Source: Sulfitobacter sp. BSw21498 (lineage in GTDB: Bacteria > Pseudomonadota > Alphaproteobacteria > Rhodobacterales > Rhodobacteraceae). Taken from it: DNA of 64,000 nt. The stretch's first letter is position 1. Each line of letters begins with the position of its first letter. Below are positions 36,153 to 46,352 of this stretch, piece after piece. Made by a program: the position numbers and the translations under genes. Location of the stretch: the NCBI RefSeq assembly GCF_006064855.1, contig NZ_CP040753.1:1922001-1986000 (forward strand), given 5' to 3'. Under the pieces are notes generated by a model, which saw nothing but the letters and a program-made list of their open reading frames with translations, was not told where the DNA came from and ran no database searches.

Positions 36153-37600
36153 AGACGGTCCCCGATCAGGAATTCAGCGGCGCGGTCCAGTCGGATATGG
36201 GGCGGGCCATCGCCGGGGCGCAGATTCAGCCGCGCCGGTGCAAAGCGCATGATCTGATAGTCCCGATCCAGCCATTTAGCCGCCCCCGCCCGCGCCGGGC
36301 TCAGCAGATGCGCGGGGTCCTTGGGCAGTTCGCCGGGATAGAACGCCGCCTCTTTGCCAGTGTCCAGCAAGCTGCCGCGCACGACATCCAGCGTCTCTCC
36401 GTTGTGGGTCATCGTGGCCTCGGTGGTGGCCCGCAACGATGCCATCGACATCGCCGATGTCCCCGCACCGGCAAAGCGCGCCCGGTCGCGGGCGTCGCGG
36501 GTCAAAGCCTCCATGATGGCTGTTAGACTGGCGTGCTGGCTGTGATGCAGATGGTCGGCCTTGGTCGCCGCAAACAGGATTTTCTCGACACGTTTGCCAC
36601 GGAGTAGCTGGGTCAGGAAACCGTTGCGCCCGGGCTTAAAACTGCCAAGGATATCGCTCATGGCACCGCGCAAATCCTCGACGGCGCGAGGGCCTTGATT
36701 GATCGCGCCAAGCGCATCCACCAGCACGACCTGACGATCGATCCGTGCAAAGTGATCGCGGAAAAAGGGTTTCACCACCCGCCGTTTATAGGCCTCGAAC
36801 CGCCGCGCCATTTCCCGCAAAAGCGACCCGCGCGGCCCCTCACCGCCGGGCAAGGGCGCGAAAGTCAGCACCGGCGATCCGGCCAGATCACCCGGCAGCA
36901 GGAACCGCCCTGGCGTGCAGTCGGAATAACCATTTGCACGGGCGGTCTGCAGGTAATCGGCAAAGCTGGCCGCCAACGCTTGGGCGACGGGTTCGTCCAA
37001 CGGTCCGTCGGCGTCAGTGCCGGCCACCAGCGCGCGGTAGCCCGCCGCCTCGTCGCGATCCACGATACGGGTCAGCACCTGCGCCGACCACGTGGCATAA
37101 TCCACATCCATCAGCGCCAGATCCAGCAGCCATTCTCCGGGGTAGTCCACGATATCCAGATGCACCGTACGCGGCCCCTGAAATCCGGCCAGCAGGCCAT
37201 TGGGCCGCACCCGCAAGGACAGGCGCAGTTCTGATATGGCGCGGGTGCTTTCGGGCCAGTGCGGCGTGGGACCGGTCAGCGCGGCAAGGTGGTTTTCATA
37301 CTCGAACCGCGGCACGGTATCGTCGGGCTGGGGTTGCAGGAACGCAGCCTCGATCCGGCCTTCGGATGCGGCCAGAAGCCCCGGCATTCGACCCCGATCC
37401 AGCAGGTTCGCCACAAGCGAGGTGATGAACACGGTTTTGCCGGACCGCGCCAGTCCGGTGACACCCAAACGGATCACGGGTTCGAAAAACGTCTCGGACA
37501 CACCGTCCTGAACATTTTCAACCTGCCGCCAAATTCCATCGGCAATTCTTGAGAGTACCAAAGCCCATGCCCGCCTTAACTTTTCGTTAAGGGGTAACAT
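36149..37600 (-). CDS. YcjX-family P-loop GTPase-like protein (DUF463)
   Basis: A protein of up to 483 residues. The P loop [41 protein letters not shown] (Walker-B like), and the conserved [18 protein letters not shown] and [15 protein letters not shown] place it in YcjX. The N terminus is uncertain: the 37600 ATG has no ribosome site, while a TTG about 15 codons later fits the family start. Followed by a GNAT gene and ycjF. Confidence 0.83.
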   Translation of the reverse strand: MLPLNEKLRRAWALVLSRIADGIWRQVENVQDGVSETFFEPVIRLGVTGLARSGKTVFITSLVANLLDRGRMPGLLAASEGRIEAAFLQPQPDDTVPRFEYENHLAALTGPTPHWPESTRAISELRLSLRVRPNGLLAGFQGPRTVHLDIVDYPGEWLLDLALMDVDYATWSAQVLTRIVDRDEAAGYRALVAGTDADGPLDEPVAQALAASFADYLQTARANGYSDCTPGRFLLPGDLAGSPVLTFAPLPGGEGPRGSLLREMARRFEAYKRRVVKPFFRDHFARIDRQVVLVDALGAINQGPRAVEDLRGAMSDILGSFKPGRNGFLTQLLRGKRVEKILFAATKADHLHHSQHASLTAIMEALTRDARDRARFAGAGTSAMSMASLRATTEATMTHNGETLDVVRGSLLDTGKEAAFYPGELPKDPAHLLSPARAGAAKWLDRDYQIMRFAPARLNLRPGDGPPHIRLDRAAEFLIGDRL

Positions 37601-37653
37601 AGGTGCGCGGGTCAGGGATTGCCAGATCAGCCGCCCCCATGTAAACGCCCGCC

Positions 37654-38439
37654 ATGCAACGCTATGCCCTTAAGATCGAATACCACGGCGCGCCCTTTGT
37701 CGGTTGGCAACGCCAGATCGGCCTTGCCTCTGTGCAAGGGGCGATCGAAGACGCCTTGGCCAAGATCGAGCCGCGCGTTCATAATATCGCCGCCGCAGGG
37801 CGCACCGATGCGGGCGTTCACGGGCTCGCGCAGGTCGCCCACTGCGATATGGAGCGTGACTGGACCCCGTTCCGCCTGTCCGAAGCGATCAACTATCACC
37901 TGAAACCCCTGCCGGTTGCGGTCGTCGATTGTGCGGCTGTGGATGACGACTTTCACGCCCGTTTTTCCGCCCAAGAGCGCCGGTATCTGTTTCGCGTGCT
38001 GGTACGCCGCGCGCCGGCCACCCATCAGGCGGGTCTGGTCTGGCAGGTCAAAAAGCCGCTGGACATAGACCTCATGCGTGAAGGCGCATCCCATTTGATC
38101 GGCAAGCACGATTTTACCACCTTTCGTTCTACGATATGTCAGTCACAGACACCGGTCAAAACGCTGGATCTTCTTGAGATGAAAGAGGTGCCGGTGAGCG
38201 GCGGCGTAGAGGTGCATTTCGACGTGCGCGCGCGGTCTTTCCTGCACAATCAGGTGCGCAGCATCGTCGGCACGTTAGAGCGTGTCGGCGCGGGGTCTTT
38301 TGCGCCCGATGATGTCAGAAAGATTCGCGATGCGCGCGAACGTACCGCCTGCGGGCCGGTGTCACCGCCGCACGGGCTTTATCTGTCGCATGTGACCTAC
38401 AAGACAGACCCTTTCGCGCAGTCGACACTGGGGCAGTAA
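37654..38439 (+). CDS. truA: tRNA pseudouridine(38-40) synthase
   Basis: A 261-residue enzyme isomerising U38-U40 in tRNA anticodon arms. The catalytic Asp52 is in [14 protein letters not shown], and other motifs are [31 protein letters not shown] and [11 protein letters not shown]. Full-length. Its stop lies 14 bases from the convergent gnd stop. Confidence 0.96.
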   Translation: MQRYALKIEYHGAPFVGWQRQIGLASVQGAIEDALAKIEPRVHNIAAAGRTDAGVHGLAQVAHCDMERDWTPFRLSEAINYHLKPLPVAVVDCAAVDDDFHARFSAQERRYLFRVLVRRAPATHQAGLVWQVKKPLDIDLMREGASHLIGKHDFTTFRSTICQSQTPVKTLDLLEMKEVPVSGGVEVHFDVRARSFLHNQVRSIVGTLERVGAGSFAPDDVRKIRDARERTACGPVSPPHGLYLSHVTYKTDPFAQSTLGQ

Positions 38440-38453
38440 TAACCCCCGCGTCA

Positions 38454-39881
38454 TCAGCCCCGAAAAATCGCGTTCCACGTCCCGTGATGTGCCCCCGCGA
38501 TATCGCCGCGTTCAAATCCGTGCGCCCCGAAAAAATCGCGCTGCGCCTGTATCAAATTGGCCGATCCGCGTGCCGTGCGGATCGTATCGTACCAAGCGAG
38601 TGACGCGCTGAGCGCAGGCATCGGGATACCCAAAGACACCCCTGCCGCCACCGTCTTGCGCAGCCCCGCCAAATGATCGCCGAGCATCTCGCGAATTGCA
38701 GGCGCGAGGATCAAGGCCCCCTCTGGCAACCCCGCGTGAAAGGCGTCGGCCAGATCATCCAGCAAGGCAGAGCGGATGATACATCCCGCGCGCCAGATCT
38801 CTGCGATGCGGGCCATATCAAGGTGCCAGTTGAATTCATCGGACGCGGCAGCAAGCACGCGAAACCCTTGGGCGTGGCCCAGAATACGCGCGGCCAGCAA
38901 GGCGGAGTGCAAGTCCGCGTCTGAAGGTAAATCGCCGCCAGTCACCGCATCCGGCAACAAGGGGGCCGCCGCAACGCGCAGCGCCTTTTCGCTGGACCAG
39001 CCTCGTGCGCCGACTGCCGCCTCGATCGCGCTGGCGGATTGACCGAGCTTCAGCGCCTCTATCAAGGTCCAGCGGCCAGTGCCCTTCTGCCCCGCCTTAT
39101 CAAGGATCAGGTCCACCATCGGGGTACCGCTGTCTGCATCGACGGTTTGCAATGCCGCGGCAGAAACCTCGATCAGATACGAGCCGAGAGGCCCCTTCTG
39201 CCAGCGCTCGAACAGGGCTCCGATCTGCGGCGCGCTTTGCCCGCCAGCATCCCGCAGCAGCCCGTAGACTTCCGCGATCATTTGCATGTCGGCATATTCG
39301 ATCCCGTTGTGCACGGTCTTGACGAAATGCCCCGCCCCATCCGGCCCCAGATGATCGACGCAGGGGGCGCCCTGAAACTTTGCCGCAATCGCGCCGAGCA
39401 TGGGGCGCAGCTGGGTCCAGCTGTGATCCGTCCCGCCCACCATCATCGATGGGCCGTGCCGTGCGCCTTCTTCGCCGCCGGAAACCCCCATACCGACGAA
39501 ATGCCGGCCCGTGCCATTGAACGCAGCCGACCGACGGCGTGTATCGTGGAAATCGGCGTTGCCACCGTCGATGATCGTGTCGCCCTCGTCCAGCAATGGC
39601 ATCACGGCGTCGATCATCGCATCCATCGGTGCCCCCGACGGGATCATGAACAAGATACTGCGCGGCGGCGCGATGCTGTCGACAAAATCCTCAAGCGTGG
39701 TGTGGCCCGACAGGTTTGCAGCCAGCGTGCCGGCTTCGTCGATAAACGGCGCAATCCAGTCTGCCTCGCGGTTGCTGACCGCCACACGAAACCCCTGCTC
39801 TGCCAGATTAAGCGCCAGCGCACTGCCCATTGTGCCCAGACCATACACGCCAATATCTGCGGCCTTTATATCTGCGTCCAT
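38454..39881 (-). CDS. gnd: 6-phosphogluconate dehydrogenase (decarboxylating)
   Basis: A 475-residue NADP-dependent enzyme of the pentose phosphate pathway. IGVYGLGTMGSALALNLAEQG binds NADP, GVSGGEEGARHGPSMMVGG and HNGIEYADMQMIAEVY are signature segments, and KAGQKGTGRWTLIEAL is in the all-helical domain. Full-length. Leftward, divergent from the Nudix gene with a 158-bp gap. Confidence 0.96.
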   Translation of the reverse strand: MDADIKAADIGVYGLGTMGSALALNLAEQGFRVAVSNREADWIAPFIDEAGTLAANLSGHTTLEDFVDSIAPPRSILFMIPSGAPMDAMIDAVMPLLDEGDTIIDGGNADFHDTRRRSAAFNGTGRHFVGMGVSGGEEGARHGPSMMVGGTDHSWTQLRPMLGAIAAKFQGAPCVDHLGPDGAGHFVKTVHNGIEYADMQMIAEVYGLLRDAGGQSAPQIGALFERWQKGPLGSYLIEVSAAALQTVDADSGTPMVDLILDKAGQKGTGRWTLIEALKLGQSASAIEAAVGARGWSSEKALRVAAAPLLPDAVTGGDLPSDADLHSALLAARILGHAQGFRVLAAASDEFNWHLDMARIAEIWRAGCIIRSALLDDLADAFHAGLPEGALILAPAIREMLGDHLAGLRKTVAAGVSLGIPMPALSASLAWYDTIRTARGSANLIQAQRDFFGAHGFERGDIAGAHHGTWNAIFRG

Positions 39882-40038
39882 CGGCTTATCTCCTGTGGGT
39901 CAAGGGTTCGTCAAACTTAAGGATGCGCACCGGTGCTGCACAAGGGTGCGGGGCAGCGAAATTGATTATCGTATCTTTTTCAGTTAAGATGTCGGGATAA
40001 AAGCAAGAACAACATATTTACAGGTTAACGGTATAGAA

Positions 40039-40497
40039 ATGCTACAAGAACTAAAACGCGCTTGGGAGGGAATGATCCTCCCCATCTGGCGCCGCCCGAA
40101 ACGTATTCAGGTCGCCGCATTGTGCTACCGCGAAACGCCCGATGGCAAAGAGGTGCTGATGATCACAAGTCGGGATACCGGCCGCTGGATCGTGCCGAAA
40201 GGCTGGCCGATTGATGGGCTGGACGGCGCTGGCGCTGCCCTGCGCGAAGCTTGGGAAGAAGCCGGCGTATCCAAGGCCGACATCGAGTCCGAGCCGATGG
40301 GGTATTACGATTACGACAAGGGCCTGTCCGAGGGTCTCACCACGCCCGTGATCGCTCAGGTCTATCTGACGCGTGTGCGCCACATCGAGGATGAATACCC
40401 CGAGGTCGACGTCCGCACGCGCCGCTGGATGCCCCCGAAAGAAGCAGCAGAACTGGTTGCAGAACCTGATCTTCGGGAAATCCTTCTGAAACTATAG
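40039..40497 (+). CDS. NUDIX hydrolase
   Basis: A 152-residue pyrophosphohydrolase. The Nudix box is near residues 56-78: GWPIDGLDGAGAALREAWEEAGV, preserving the REAWEEAGV metal-binding part, but the first conserved Glu position (after G-x5) is Leu. It resembles diphosphoinositol-polyphosphate-type hydrolases, with RWIVPKGWP before the box. The substrate cannot be assigned. Single gene ahead of pit on the same strand. Confidence 0.88.
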   Translation: MLQELKRAWEGMILPIWRRPKRIQVAALCYRETPDGKEVLMITSRDTGRWIVPKGWPIDGLDGAGAALREAWEEAGVSKADIESEPMGYYDYDKGLSEGLTTPVIAQVYLTRVRHIEDEYPEVDVRTRRWMPPKEAAELVAEPDLREILLKL

Positions 40498-40566
40498 CCG
40501 CTCTGCGGCCTTGCGTAACCTTTTTCGCTGTGCCACGAGCGCATGGTTCAAGAGAATGAGGCAGCA

Positions 40567-42048
40567 ATGACCGACGGACCCAAAGGCCAACAGTGGAAAA
40601 CACTGGATTCTGACCTGAACCGCATCTCGCGGGTGGAACAAGCAACGACGTATGTCGCGCGGCCTATGGTCGGACTTGGCATTGCGCTTGCCTTTATCGT
40701 CTTGGCGGCACTGATCGCCGGCCTCTTCCTCGGTGCGCAGCCGTCGAACTTTGTGGTGATCGCCGCTGCGGCCTTCGGGGCGTATATGGCTGTGAACATC
40801 GGCGCCAATGATGTGGCCAACAACATGGGCCCCGCCGTCGGTGCCAAAGCGCTAAGCATGGGCGGGGCGATCATCATCGCTGCGATCTGCGAAAGCGCGG
40901 GTGCATTGCTGGCGGGCGGGGACGTTGTTTCGACCATCTCGAAGGGGATCATCGATCCCGCGTCGGTCGCAGATTCCCAAGTGTTCATCTGGGCGATGAT
41001 GGCCGCGCTGATTTCATCCGCGCTTTGGGTCAATCTGGCGACATGGGTGGGCGCGCCTGTGTCGACCACACACTCTGTCGTGGGGGGTGTTATGGGCGCG
41101 GGCATCGCGGCTGCGGGAATGGCAGCCGTCAACTGGCCTTCCATGAGCATGATCGCCGCCAGCTGGATCATCTCGCCCGTGCTAGGTGGCGCTGTCGCGG
41201 CGATGTTCCTCGCGCTGATCAAGTCGCAGATCCTGTACCAAGAAGACAAGATCGCCGCGTCGCGCCGGTGGGTGCCGATCCTGATCGGGGTCATGTCCGG
41301 CGTTTTCGCCACCTATCTGGCGCTCAAAGGCCTCAAGAAGATCATCGAGATCAACATGGGCTCTGCTCTGCTGATCGGTCTCGCCTGTGGTGTTCTGGCC
41401 TATGCCATTTCCTACCCCGCGATCCGCCGCGCCTCCGAGGGAATGGAGAACCGCAACAAATCCGTCAAAGTGCTGTTCGGCCTGCCGCTGGTGTTCTCTG
41501 CCGCACTGCTGAGCTTTGCGCATGGGGCCAATGATGTGGCCAACGCGGTCGGACCACTCGCCGCGATTGTTCACGCCTCTGAATTTGGCGGCTTCGAGGC
41601 CAAGGTCTCTATCCCGATGTGGGTGATGGTGATCGGGGCCTTCGGGATTTCCTTTGGTCTGTTCCTGTTCGGTCCCAAGCTGATCCGCATGGTAGGCAGC
41701 CAGATCACCAAGCTGAACCCGATGCGCGCCTATTGCGTAGCGCTATCCGCGGCAATCACCGTGATCATCGCCTCGTGGTTGGGTCTGCCCGTTAGCTCGA
41801 CCCATATCGCAGTGGGTGGCGTTTTTGGTGTGGGCTTCTACCGCGAATGGCACATGGAGCGCCGCCTGCGTCGCCCCGGAGCCAAAGCCGGCGAGGTGAA
41901 ACGCATCGCCGTAGAGGAACGCCGCCGCCGCAAACTGGTGCGCCGGTCCCACTTTATGACCATCGTAGCCGCATGGGTTATTACCGTGCCTGCCGCGGCG
42001 ACCATGTCAGCGATGATCTTTCTGGGCCTGAACGCGCTGGTGAACTAA
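40567..42048 (+). CDS. pit: Inorganic phosphate transporter (Pit family)
   Basis: A 493-residue multi-spanning symporter of metal-phosphate. Two Pit repeats are visible: NIGANDVANNMGPAVGAKALSMGGA near the N terminus and SFAHGANDVANAVGPLAAIVH in the second half; SSTHIAVGGVFGVGFYREW is near the C terminus. ATG 40567 follows GAGG; an upstream in-frame ATG (40543) is weaker. No PhoU-like gene is next to it. Confidence 0.92.
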   Translation: MTDGPKGQQWKTLDSDLNRISRVEQATTYVARPMVGLGIALAFIVLAALIAGLFLGAQPSNFVVIAAAAFGAYMAVNIGANDVANNMGPAVGAKALSMGGAIIIAAICESAGALLAGGDVVSTISKGIIDPASVADSQVFIWAMMAALISSALWVNLATWVGAPVSTTHSVVGGVMGAGIAAAGMAAVNWPSMSMIAASWIISPVLGGAVAAMFLALIKSQILYQEDKIAASRRWVPILIGVMSGVFATYLALKGLKKIIEINMGSALLIGLACGVLAYAISYPAIRRASEGMENRNKSVKVLFGLPLVFSAALLSFAHGANDVANAVGPLAAIVHASEFGGFEAKVSIPMWVMVIGAFGISFGLFLFGPKLIRMVGSQITKLNPMRAYCVALSAAITVIIASWLGLPVSSTHIAVGGVFGVGFYREWHMERRLRRPGAKAGEVKRIAVEERRRRKLVRRSHFMTIVAAWVITVPAAATMSAMIFLGLNALVN

Positions 42049-42086
42049 GTCCCCGTGCGACGTCGCCTTGGAAGCCGCCTTGGCGG

Positions 42087-43085
42087 CTAGCGCAGATCGG
42101 ACGGGGTAAGGTTTGGCAGCCCCGGCCCGCGCGCCTGCGCCTCTTTCACCAGATCGCGCACGCGTTGACATAGCGGGGTGGCCACCCCTTCTTGCGCGCC
42201 CATCGCAATGATGCGCCCCTGCAGCGCGTCAATCTCGGTCGGTTTGCCCGCCTCTAGGTCATACGACATCGACGTCCGCGCCATCGGGTCAATCGTCAGC
42301 ATCCTGGCCGCGACGCGCGAAAACAGGGGTGTCGGCAAGCGTAGCACCCAAGGGATCAACCGTGCAGGCAGCGGCGTCGAGGACGCGGGGTAGATACCGT
42401 AGGCTTTCAAGACGGCAAGCGCCTCGGCCATCTGCGCGGCCATGACACGGCGCCAGCGCCGGTCAAGCAGTTGTTCTTGCAATGTCAGCCCCGACAGGGC
42501 GTTCAGGCCATTGTTCAGGTTCAGCAGCAGCTTGCCCCATTGCACGCCATTGATAGCCCCCGTTCCGATCATGCGCAGCCCCGGCGCCGACAGGTACCCC
42601 GACAGCGGCATCCGGCCTGTTTCGACCACAATATCGCCACTTGTCGCGCGGTGATATCGCCCGTCCCCATGCGGCACGACGTTGAAAGGAACCATACCTG
42701 CGCGCACATCATGCAAGGGCAGCACCTCGCGCAGTATCTCTGCCGCATCGAGACCATTTTGCAGGCTCAGCACGGTGGACAGCGCAGGGGTGTGCTGTGC
42801 GATCAGACGGGCCATGCCCGCCGTATCGGCAGTCTTGACCGTGACCAGCACAATGCCCGCCCCCGCCAGACAGGCAGGGTCTTGGGACAAGGTCAGCTTT
42901 GACGCCGGCACATGTTCATCCAGCCCGTCGAAGTCCGTCAGACGCAGGCCATGCGTTCTGATCTGACCGGCCACGCCCGGGCGGACCAGCAGCGTTACGT
43001 CGTGGCCGTGGGCGGCCAGCATGCCACCCACAAAGCAGCCAATCGCCCCCGCACCTGCGACAACGATCGGCCGCCGGTCGGTCAT
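42087..43085 (-). CDS. panE: 2-dehydropantoate 2-reductase (ketopantoate reductase)
   Basis: A 332-residue NADPH enzyme; PanE reduces ketopantoate in CoA biosynthesis. [26 protein letters not shown] is the Rossmann motif and [12 protein letters not shown] is in the second half, with the C-terminal [10 protein letters not shown]. The ATG at 43083-43085 overlaps the argF stop by ATGA, so it is coupled to argF, an unusual partner. A relaxed-substrate homologue is possible because panE-family proteins vary. Confidence 0.88.
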   Translation of the reverse strand: MTDRRPIVVAGAGAIGCFVGGMLAAHGHDVTLLVRPGVAGQIRTHGLRLTDFDGLDEHVPASKLTLSQDPACLAGAGIVLVTVKTADTAGMARLIAQHTPALSTVLSLQNGLDAAEILREVLPLHDVRAGMVPFNVVPHGDGRYHRATSGDIVVETGRMPLSGYLSAPGLRMIGTGAINGVQWGKLLLNLNNGLNALSGLTLQEQLLDRRWRRVMAAQMAEALAVLKAYGIYPASSTPLPARLIPWVLRLPTPLFSRVAARMLTIDPMARTSMSYDLEAGKPTEIDALQGRIIAMGAQEGVATPLCQRVRDLVKEAQARGPGLPNLTPSDLR

Positions 43086-43987
43086 TTCCCCAAGCACCAG
43101 CGCATGACGGATTTCTGCGCGTGCAACCGGTTCTCAGCCTCGTCAAAGATAACCGAGCTCGGCCCGTCCATGACGGAACTTGTGACCTCGTCATCGCGGT
43201 GCGCTGGCAGGCAGTGCATGAACAGCGCGTCGGGCTTTGCCTTGGCCATCAGCGCGTCATTCACTTGATAGCCGCGCAGCTGGTTGTGTCGACGTTCGCG
43301 CGCCGATTGAGGGTCATGCATCGACACCCACGTGTCCGTGACCACCAGATCAGCGCCCTCGACCGCTTTGTTCGGGTCGCGTTCGGTGGTGTAGAGCCCG
43401 TTCAGCGCGGCCTCCGGGTCCAGCGTTTGCGGGCCGGTGAACACCAGTTCAAAGTCGAACGCCTTGGCGGCATGGGCAAAGCTGGCAAAGACGTTATTGC
43501 CGTCACCGGACCAGACAACCTTTTTGCCTTTGATCGGGCCGTTATGCTCTTCGAAGGTCATGATATCGGCCATGATCTGGCAAGGGTGCGTGCGGTTGGT
43601 CAGACCGTTGATCACCGGCACAGAGGCGTATTCCGCCATTTCAAGCAAGGTCGCTTCTTCGAAGGTGCGGATCATGATCAGATCAACATAGCGGCTGAGC
43701 ACGCGCGCCGTATCGGCGATGGTTTCGCCGTGGCCCAGCTGCATATCCGCGCCGGACAGCACCATCGTCTGCCCGCCCATCTGACGCACGCCCACGTCAA
43801 AGCTGACCCGTGTCCGTGTCGAGGGTTTTTCGAAGATCAACGCGACCATGTGATCCTTGAGCGGCTGGTCATCATCAGGTGCACCGCGCGGACGACCCAG
43901 ACGGGCTGCCTTCATCGTGGCGGCGTTATCGATGATGCTGCGCAGGTCAGCCGGGTCGGTTTGGTGAATGTCGAGAAAATGTTTCAT
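43082..43987 (-). CDS. argF: Ornithine carbamoyltransferase
   Basis: A 301-residue enzyme making citrulline in arginine synthesis. Carbamoyl phosphate motif [28 protein letters not shown], and [12 protein letters not shown] binding ornithine are all present. Leftward, after argD, overlapping panE. Confidence 0.97.
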   Translation of the reverse strand: MKHFLDIHQTDPADLRSIIDNAATMKAARLGRPRGAPDDDQPLKDHMVALIFEKPSTRTRVSFDVGVRQMGGQTMVLSGADMQLGHGETIADTARVLSRYVDLIMIRTFEEATLLEMAEYASVPVINGLTNRTHPCQIMADIMTFEEHNGPIKGKKVVWSGDGNNVFASFAHAAKAFDFELVFTGPQTLDPEAALNGLYTTERDPNKAVEGADLVVTDTWVSMHDPQSARERRHNQLRGYQVNDALMAKAKPDALFMHCLPAHRDDEVTSSVMDGPSSVIFDEAENRLHAQKSVMRWCLGK

Positions 43988-44016
43988 AGGTATTCTTTTA
44001 ATTTTTCCCAGAGTTA

Positions 44017-44064
44017 GGGGGGGCCAGCCCCCCGGCCCCCCGGAGTTTGTAGGGCAAAATGAAG
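44017..44064. repeat. GC-rich extragenic palindrome between argD and argF
   Basis: A run of seven G, CCAG and six C forms a strong hairpin (44017-44033), followed by CCCCCCGGAGTTT and AAAATGAAGG. A related copy lies at 56842-56905. Position after the argD stop suggests a transcript hairpin or a dispersed repeat. Confidence 0.6.
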
Positions 44065-44065
44065 G

Positions 44066-45241
44066 TTAGCCGGCAGCAAGGCTGCTGGCGGCCTGATCAA
44101 GGCGGGAGACGGCCTCTGCGATGTCTTCATCGGTGATATTGAGCGGAGGCAGCAGGCGGATAACGTTGTCCGCCGCAGGCACTGTGATGACCTGATGACG
44201 GTAGCCCGCAGCAACGACGTCGCTGTTGGTGGCGGTGCATTTCAGGCCCAGCATCAATCCGCTGCCGCGCACGCTTTCGAACACGTCGGGGTGGCTTGCG
44301 ACCAGACCCTCAAGTTTTTGCCGCATCAGGCCTGCCTTGCGGTTCACGTCCTCAAGGAACTTTTCGGTGCCGATGATGTTGACCACCGCATTGCCCACGG
44401 CACAGCCCAGAGGGTTGCCACCATAGGTCGACCCGTGGGTGCCCGCTGTCATTCCTGATGCTGCGGTTTCTGTGGCCAGCACCGCGCCCAGAGGGAAGCC
44501 GCCGCCGATGCCTTTGGCGACCATCATGATGTCGGGTGTGACCCCTGCCCATTCGTGGGCGAACATCTTGCCGGTCCGGCCCACGCCGCATTGTACCTCG
44601 TCAAAGATCAGCAACAGACCGTTTGCTTCGCACAGCGCGCGCATCTGCTTGAGATCAGCATCGGGAACGGGACGGATACCGCCCTCGCCCTGAACCGGTT
44701 CGATCATGATCGCAGCTGTCGTATCGGTAATGGCAGCTGTCAGCGCATCCATATCGCCAAATTCGATATGCTTAAAACCGGGTAGGAGCGGGCCGAAGCC
44801 CTTGGTCATTTTCTCAGACCCCGCCGCCGCGATCCCCGCCGAGGACCGCCCGTGGAAAGAGCCCGAGAAGGTGATAATCTCGGTCCGGTCAGGCTGGTCC
44901 TTGTCGTAGAAATACTTGCGCGCCATTTTGACCGCCAGCTCGCAGGCTTCTGTGCCGGAATTGGTGAAAAACACCGTATCAGCAAAGCTGAGCGCGACCA
45001 GCCGGTCGGCCAGTTCTTGTTGCTGGGGAATCTCGTACAGGTTCGAGGTATGCCAAAGCTTGCCAGCCTGTTCGGTCAGCGCGGCCACCAGCGCAGGATG
45101 CGCGTGACCAAGGGCGTTCACCGCGATGCCTGCGCCCAGATCAAGAAATCGGCGGCCGTCCTGTTCAATCAACCACGAGCCTTCGCCTTTGACAAAGCTC
45201 AGGGGGGCACGGGAATAGGTCGGCAGAACAGATGGGAACAT
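44066..45241 (-). CDS. argD: Acetylornithine aminotransferase
   Basis: A 391-residue PLP class III aminotransferase. VFFTNSGTEACELAVKMARKYFY, SGSFHGRSSAGIAAAGSEK, LLIFDEVQCGVGRTGK and the PLP lysine in MMVAKGIGGGFPLG are clear. Start ATG 45241 is preferred since AAGGA sits seven bases upstream, whereas the ATG at 45250 abuts it. Leftward, followed by argF and panE. Confidence 0.96.
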   Translation of the reverse strand: MFPSVLPTYSRAPLSFVKGEGSWLIEQDGRRFLDLGAGIAVNALGHAHPALVAALTEQAGKLWHTSNLYEIPQQQELADRLVALSFADTVFFTNSGTEACELAVKMARKYFYDKDQPDRTEIITFSGSFHGRSSAGIAAAGSEKMTKGFGPLLPGFKHIEFGDMDALTAAITDTTAAIMIEPVQGEGGIRPVPDADLKQMRALCEANGLLLIFDEVQCGVGRTGKMFAHEWAGVTPDIMMVAKGIGGGFPLGAVLATETAASGMTAGTHGSTYGGNPLGCAVGNAVVNIIGTEKFLEDVNRKAGLMRQKLEGLVASHPDVFESVRGSGLMLGLKCTATNSDVVAAGYRHQVITVPAADNVIRLLPPLNITDEDIAEAVSRLDQAASSLAAG

Positions 45242-45286
45242 CAGGATCATCCTTATAGGTTGGCCGCATCAAAGGCACAAAAGGCC

Positions 45287-45427
45287 ATGAGTGACGGAGA
45301 GGGTCAATATGATTTGAAGGGGAGCGACGCAATTTATGTCGCAAATGATCAAAGCCGCGCCCCTATGCAGGGGCCGGTGTCGCCAATTAGCCTTGGCGTC
45401 GTCGCAAAGAAGATGTTGAACGGTTGA
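45287..45427 (+). CDS. Possible small protein of 46 residues
   Basis: A rightward frame in the argD-gcrA gap starting ATG with AAAGG two bases before it. The sequence MSDGEGQYDLKGSDAIYVAND...SPISLGVVAKKMLNG looks protein-like, with alternating hydrophobic residues, but has no recognised motif. Third-position bases are not strongly GC-biased, so a non-coding origin is possible. Confidence 0.35.
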   Translation: MSDGEGQYDLKGSDAIYVANDQSRAPMQGPVSPISLGVVAKKMLNG

Positions 45428-45542
45428 TCATGTCGTTTGCATAGGCAGCTTTTTGCGCCTTGCAAAGCAAAAAACATGCCCGTGATGGCCGCAAACCGTG
45501 GCGCGGGCCGTGCTGCAGGTCTTTTGCTGTTGTTTTAAAGGA

Positions 45543-45571
45543 GCGATTGGCCTCAGCGCAGGCCCAATCGC
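45543..45571 (+). promoter_or_regulatory. Hairpin upstream of gcrA
   Basis: GCGATTGG (45543-45550) pairs with CCAATCGC (45564-45571) with three more inner pairs around a short loop. It lies about 100 bases before the gcrA start, within the probable 5' leader or promoter region. It is followed by C-rich DNA, not a T-run, so it is not a typical terminator. Confidence 0.4.
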
Positions 45572-45672
45572 CCGTTCCCGCCTTGCACCCAAGCTGTCAG
45601 TGATTAGTATAGGGACTTGAGATTTTTCCAAGGCGGTCCTGAGAAGGGCCGCTTGATAGCTAAGGACGCCAA

Positions 45673-46269
45673 ATGTCTTGGACCGATGACCGCGTAGAGA
45701 TCCTGAAGAAAATGTGGGGCGAGGGCCAATCCGCAAGCCAGATTGCAAAGGAGTTGGGCGGCGTGACCCGCAATGCCGTAATCGGCAAGGTGCATCGTTT
45801 GGGCCTGTCCAACCGGACCGCAACCGCAGCGCCCGCGGCCGCCCCTGCTGCTGCCGCCAAGCCCGAAGCCAAGGCCAAGCCCGCAGCGAAACCTGCCGCC
45901 GCTAAGGCAAAGGCAGAACCCGCCCCCGAAGCGGCAGAGCCCGAAGCAGCAGAGGCCGTGCCAGCGCCCCGCCCCAACCTGCCAGCGCGCGCCAAGATCA
46001 TTCCCGCCGGCCAGCCGCTGCCCCCGCAGCCTTCGGCCAACGAGATCAGCCCCGAAGCATTGGCGAAAGTCAGCGAAGTCGAGAAAAAGTCGAAGAAGAT
46101 CGGCCTGATGGACCTGACAGAGCGGACCTGCAAATGGCCTGTCGGTGACCCCGCGACAGATGATTTCTGGTTCTGTGGTCTGCCTGTGCAGCAAGGCAAG
46201 CCCTATTGCGAGGCCCACGTTGGCGTCGCGTTCCAGCCGATGAGCGCGCGGCGCGACCGCCGCCGCTAA
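45673..46269 (+). CDS. gcrA: GcrA cell-cycle regulator
   Basis: A 198-residue sigma-70-interacting transcription factor of alphaproteobacteria, acting with CcrM methylation. The N-terminal DNA-binding region (MSWTDDRVEILKKMWGEGQSASQIAKELGG) and GVTRNAVIGKVHRLGLSNR are classic GcrA, followed by a long Ala/Pro/Lys linker (about 53-100) and the C-terminal Cys-containing region TERTCKWPVGDP...FWFCGLPVQQGKPYCEAH. Start ATG 45673. A strong terminator follows at 46294. Confidence 0.95.
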   Translation: MSWTDDRVEILKKMWGEGQSASQIAKELGGVTRNAVIGKVHRLGLSNRTATAAPAAAPAAAAKPEAKAKPAAKPAAAKAKAEPAPEAAEPEAAEAVPAPRPNLPARAKIIPAGQPLPPQPSANEISPEALAKVSEVEKKSKKIGLMDLTERTCKWPVGDPATDDFWFCGLPVQQGKPYCEAHVGVAFQPMSARRDRRR

Positions 46270-46293
46270 ACCGCAACGGACATCAGACAAACG

Positions 46294-46323
46294 AAAGGCC
46301 AGACAGCGATGTCTGGCCTTTTT
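46294..46323 (+). terminator. Rho-independent terminator of gcrA
   Basis: AAAGGCCAGACA pairs perfectly with TGTCTGGCCTTT around a GCGA loop, followed by further T residues. It ends 30 bases before the convergent acetyltransferase stop. Confidence 0.92.
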
Positions 46324-46352
46324 CGTATTCGTACGGTGCGTGGAAGGCTTGT

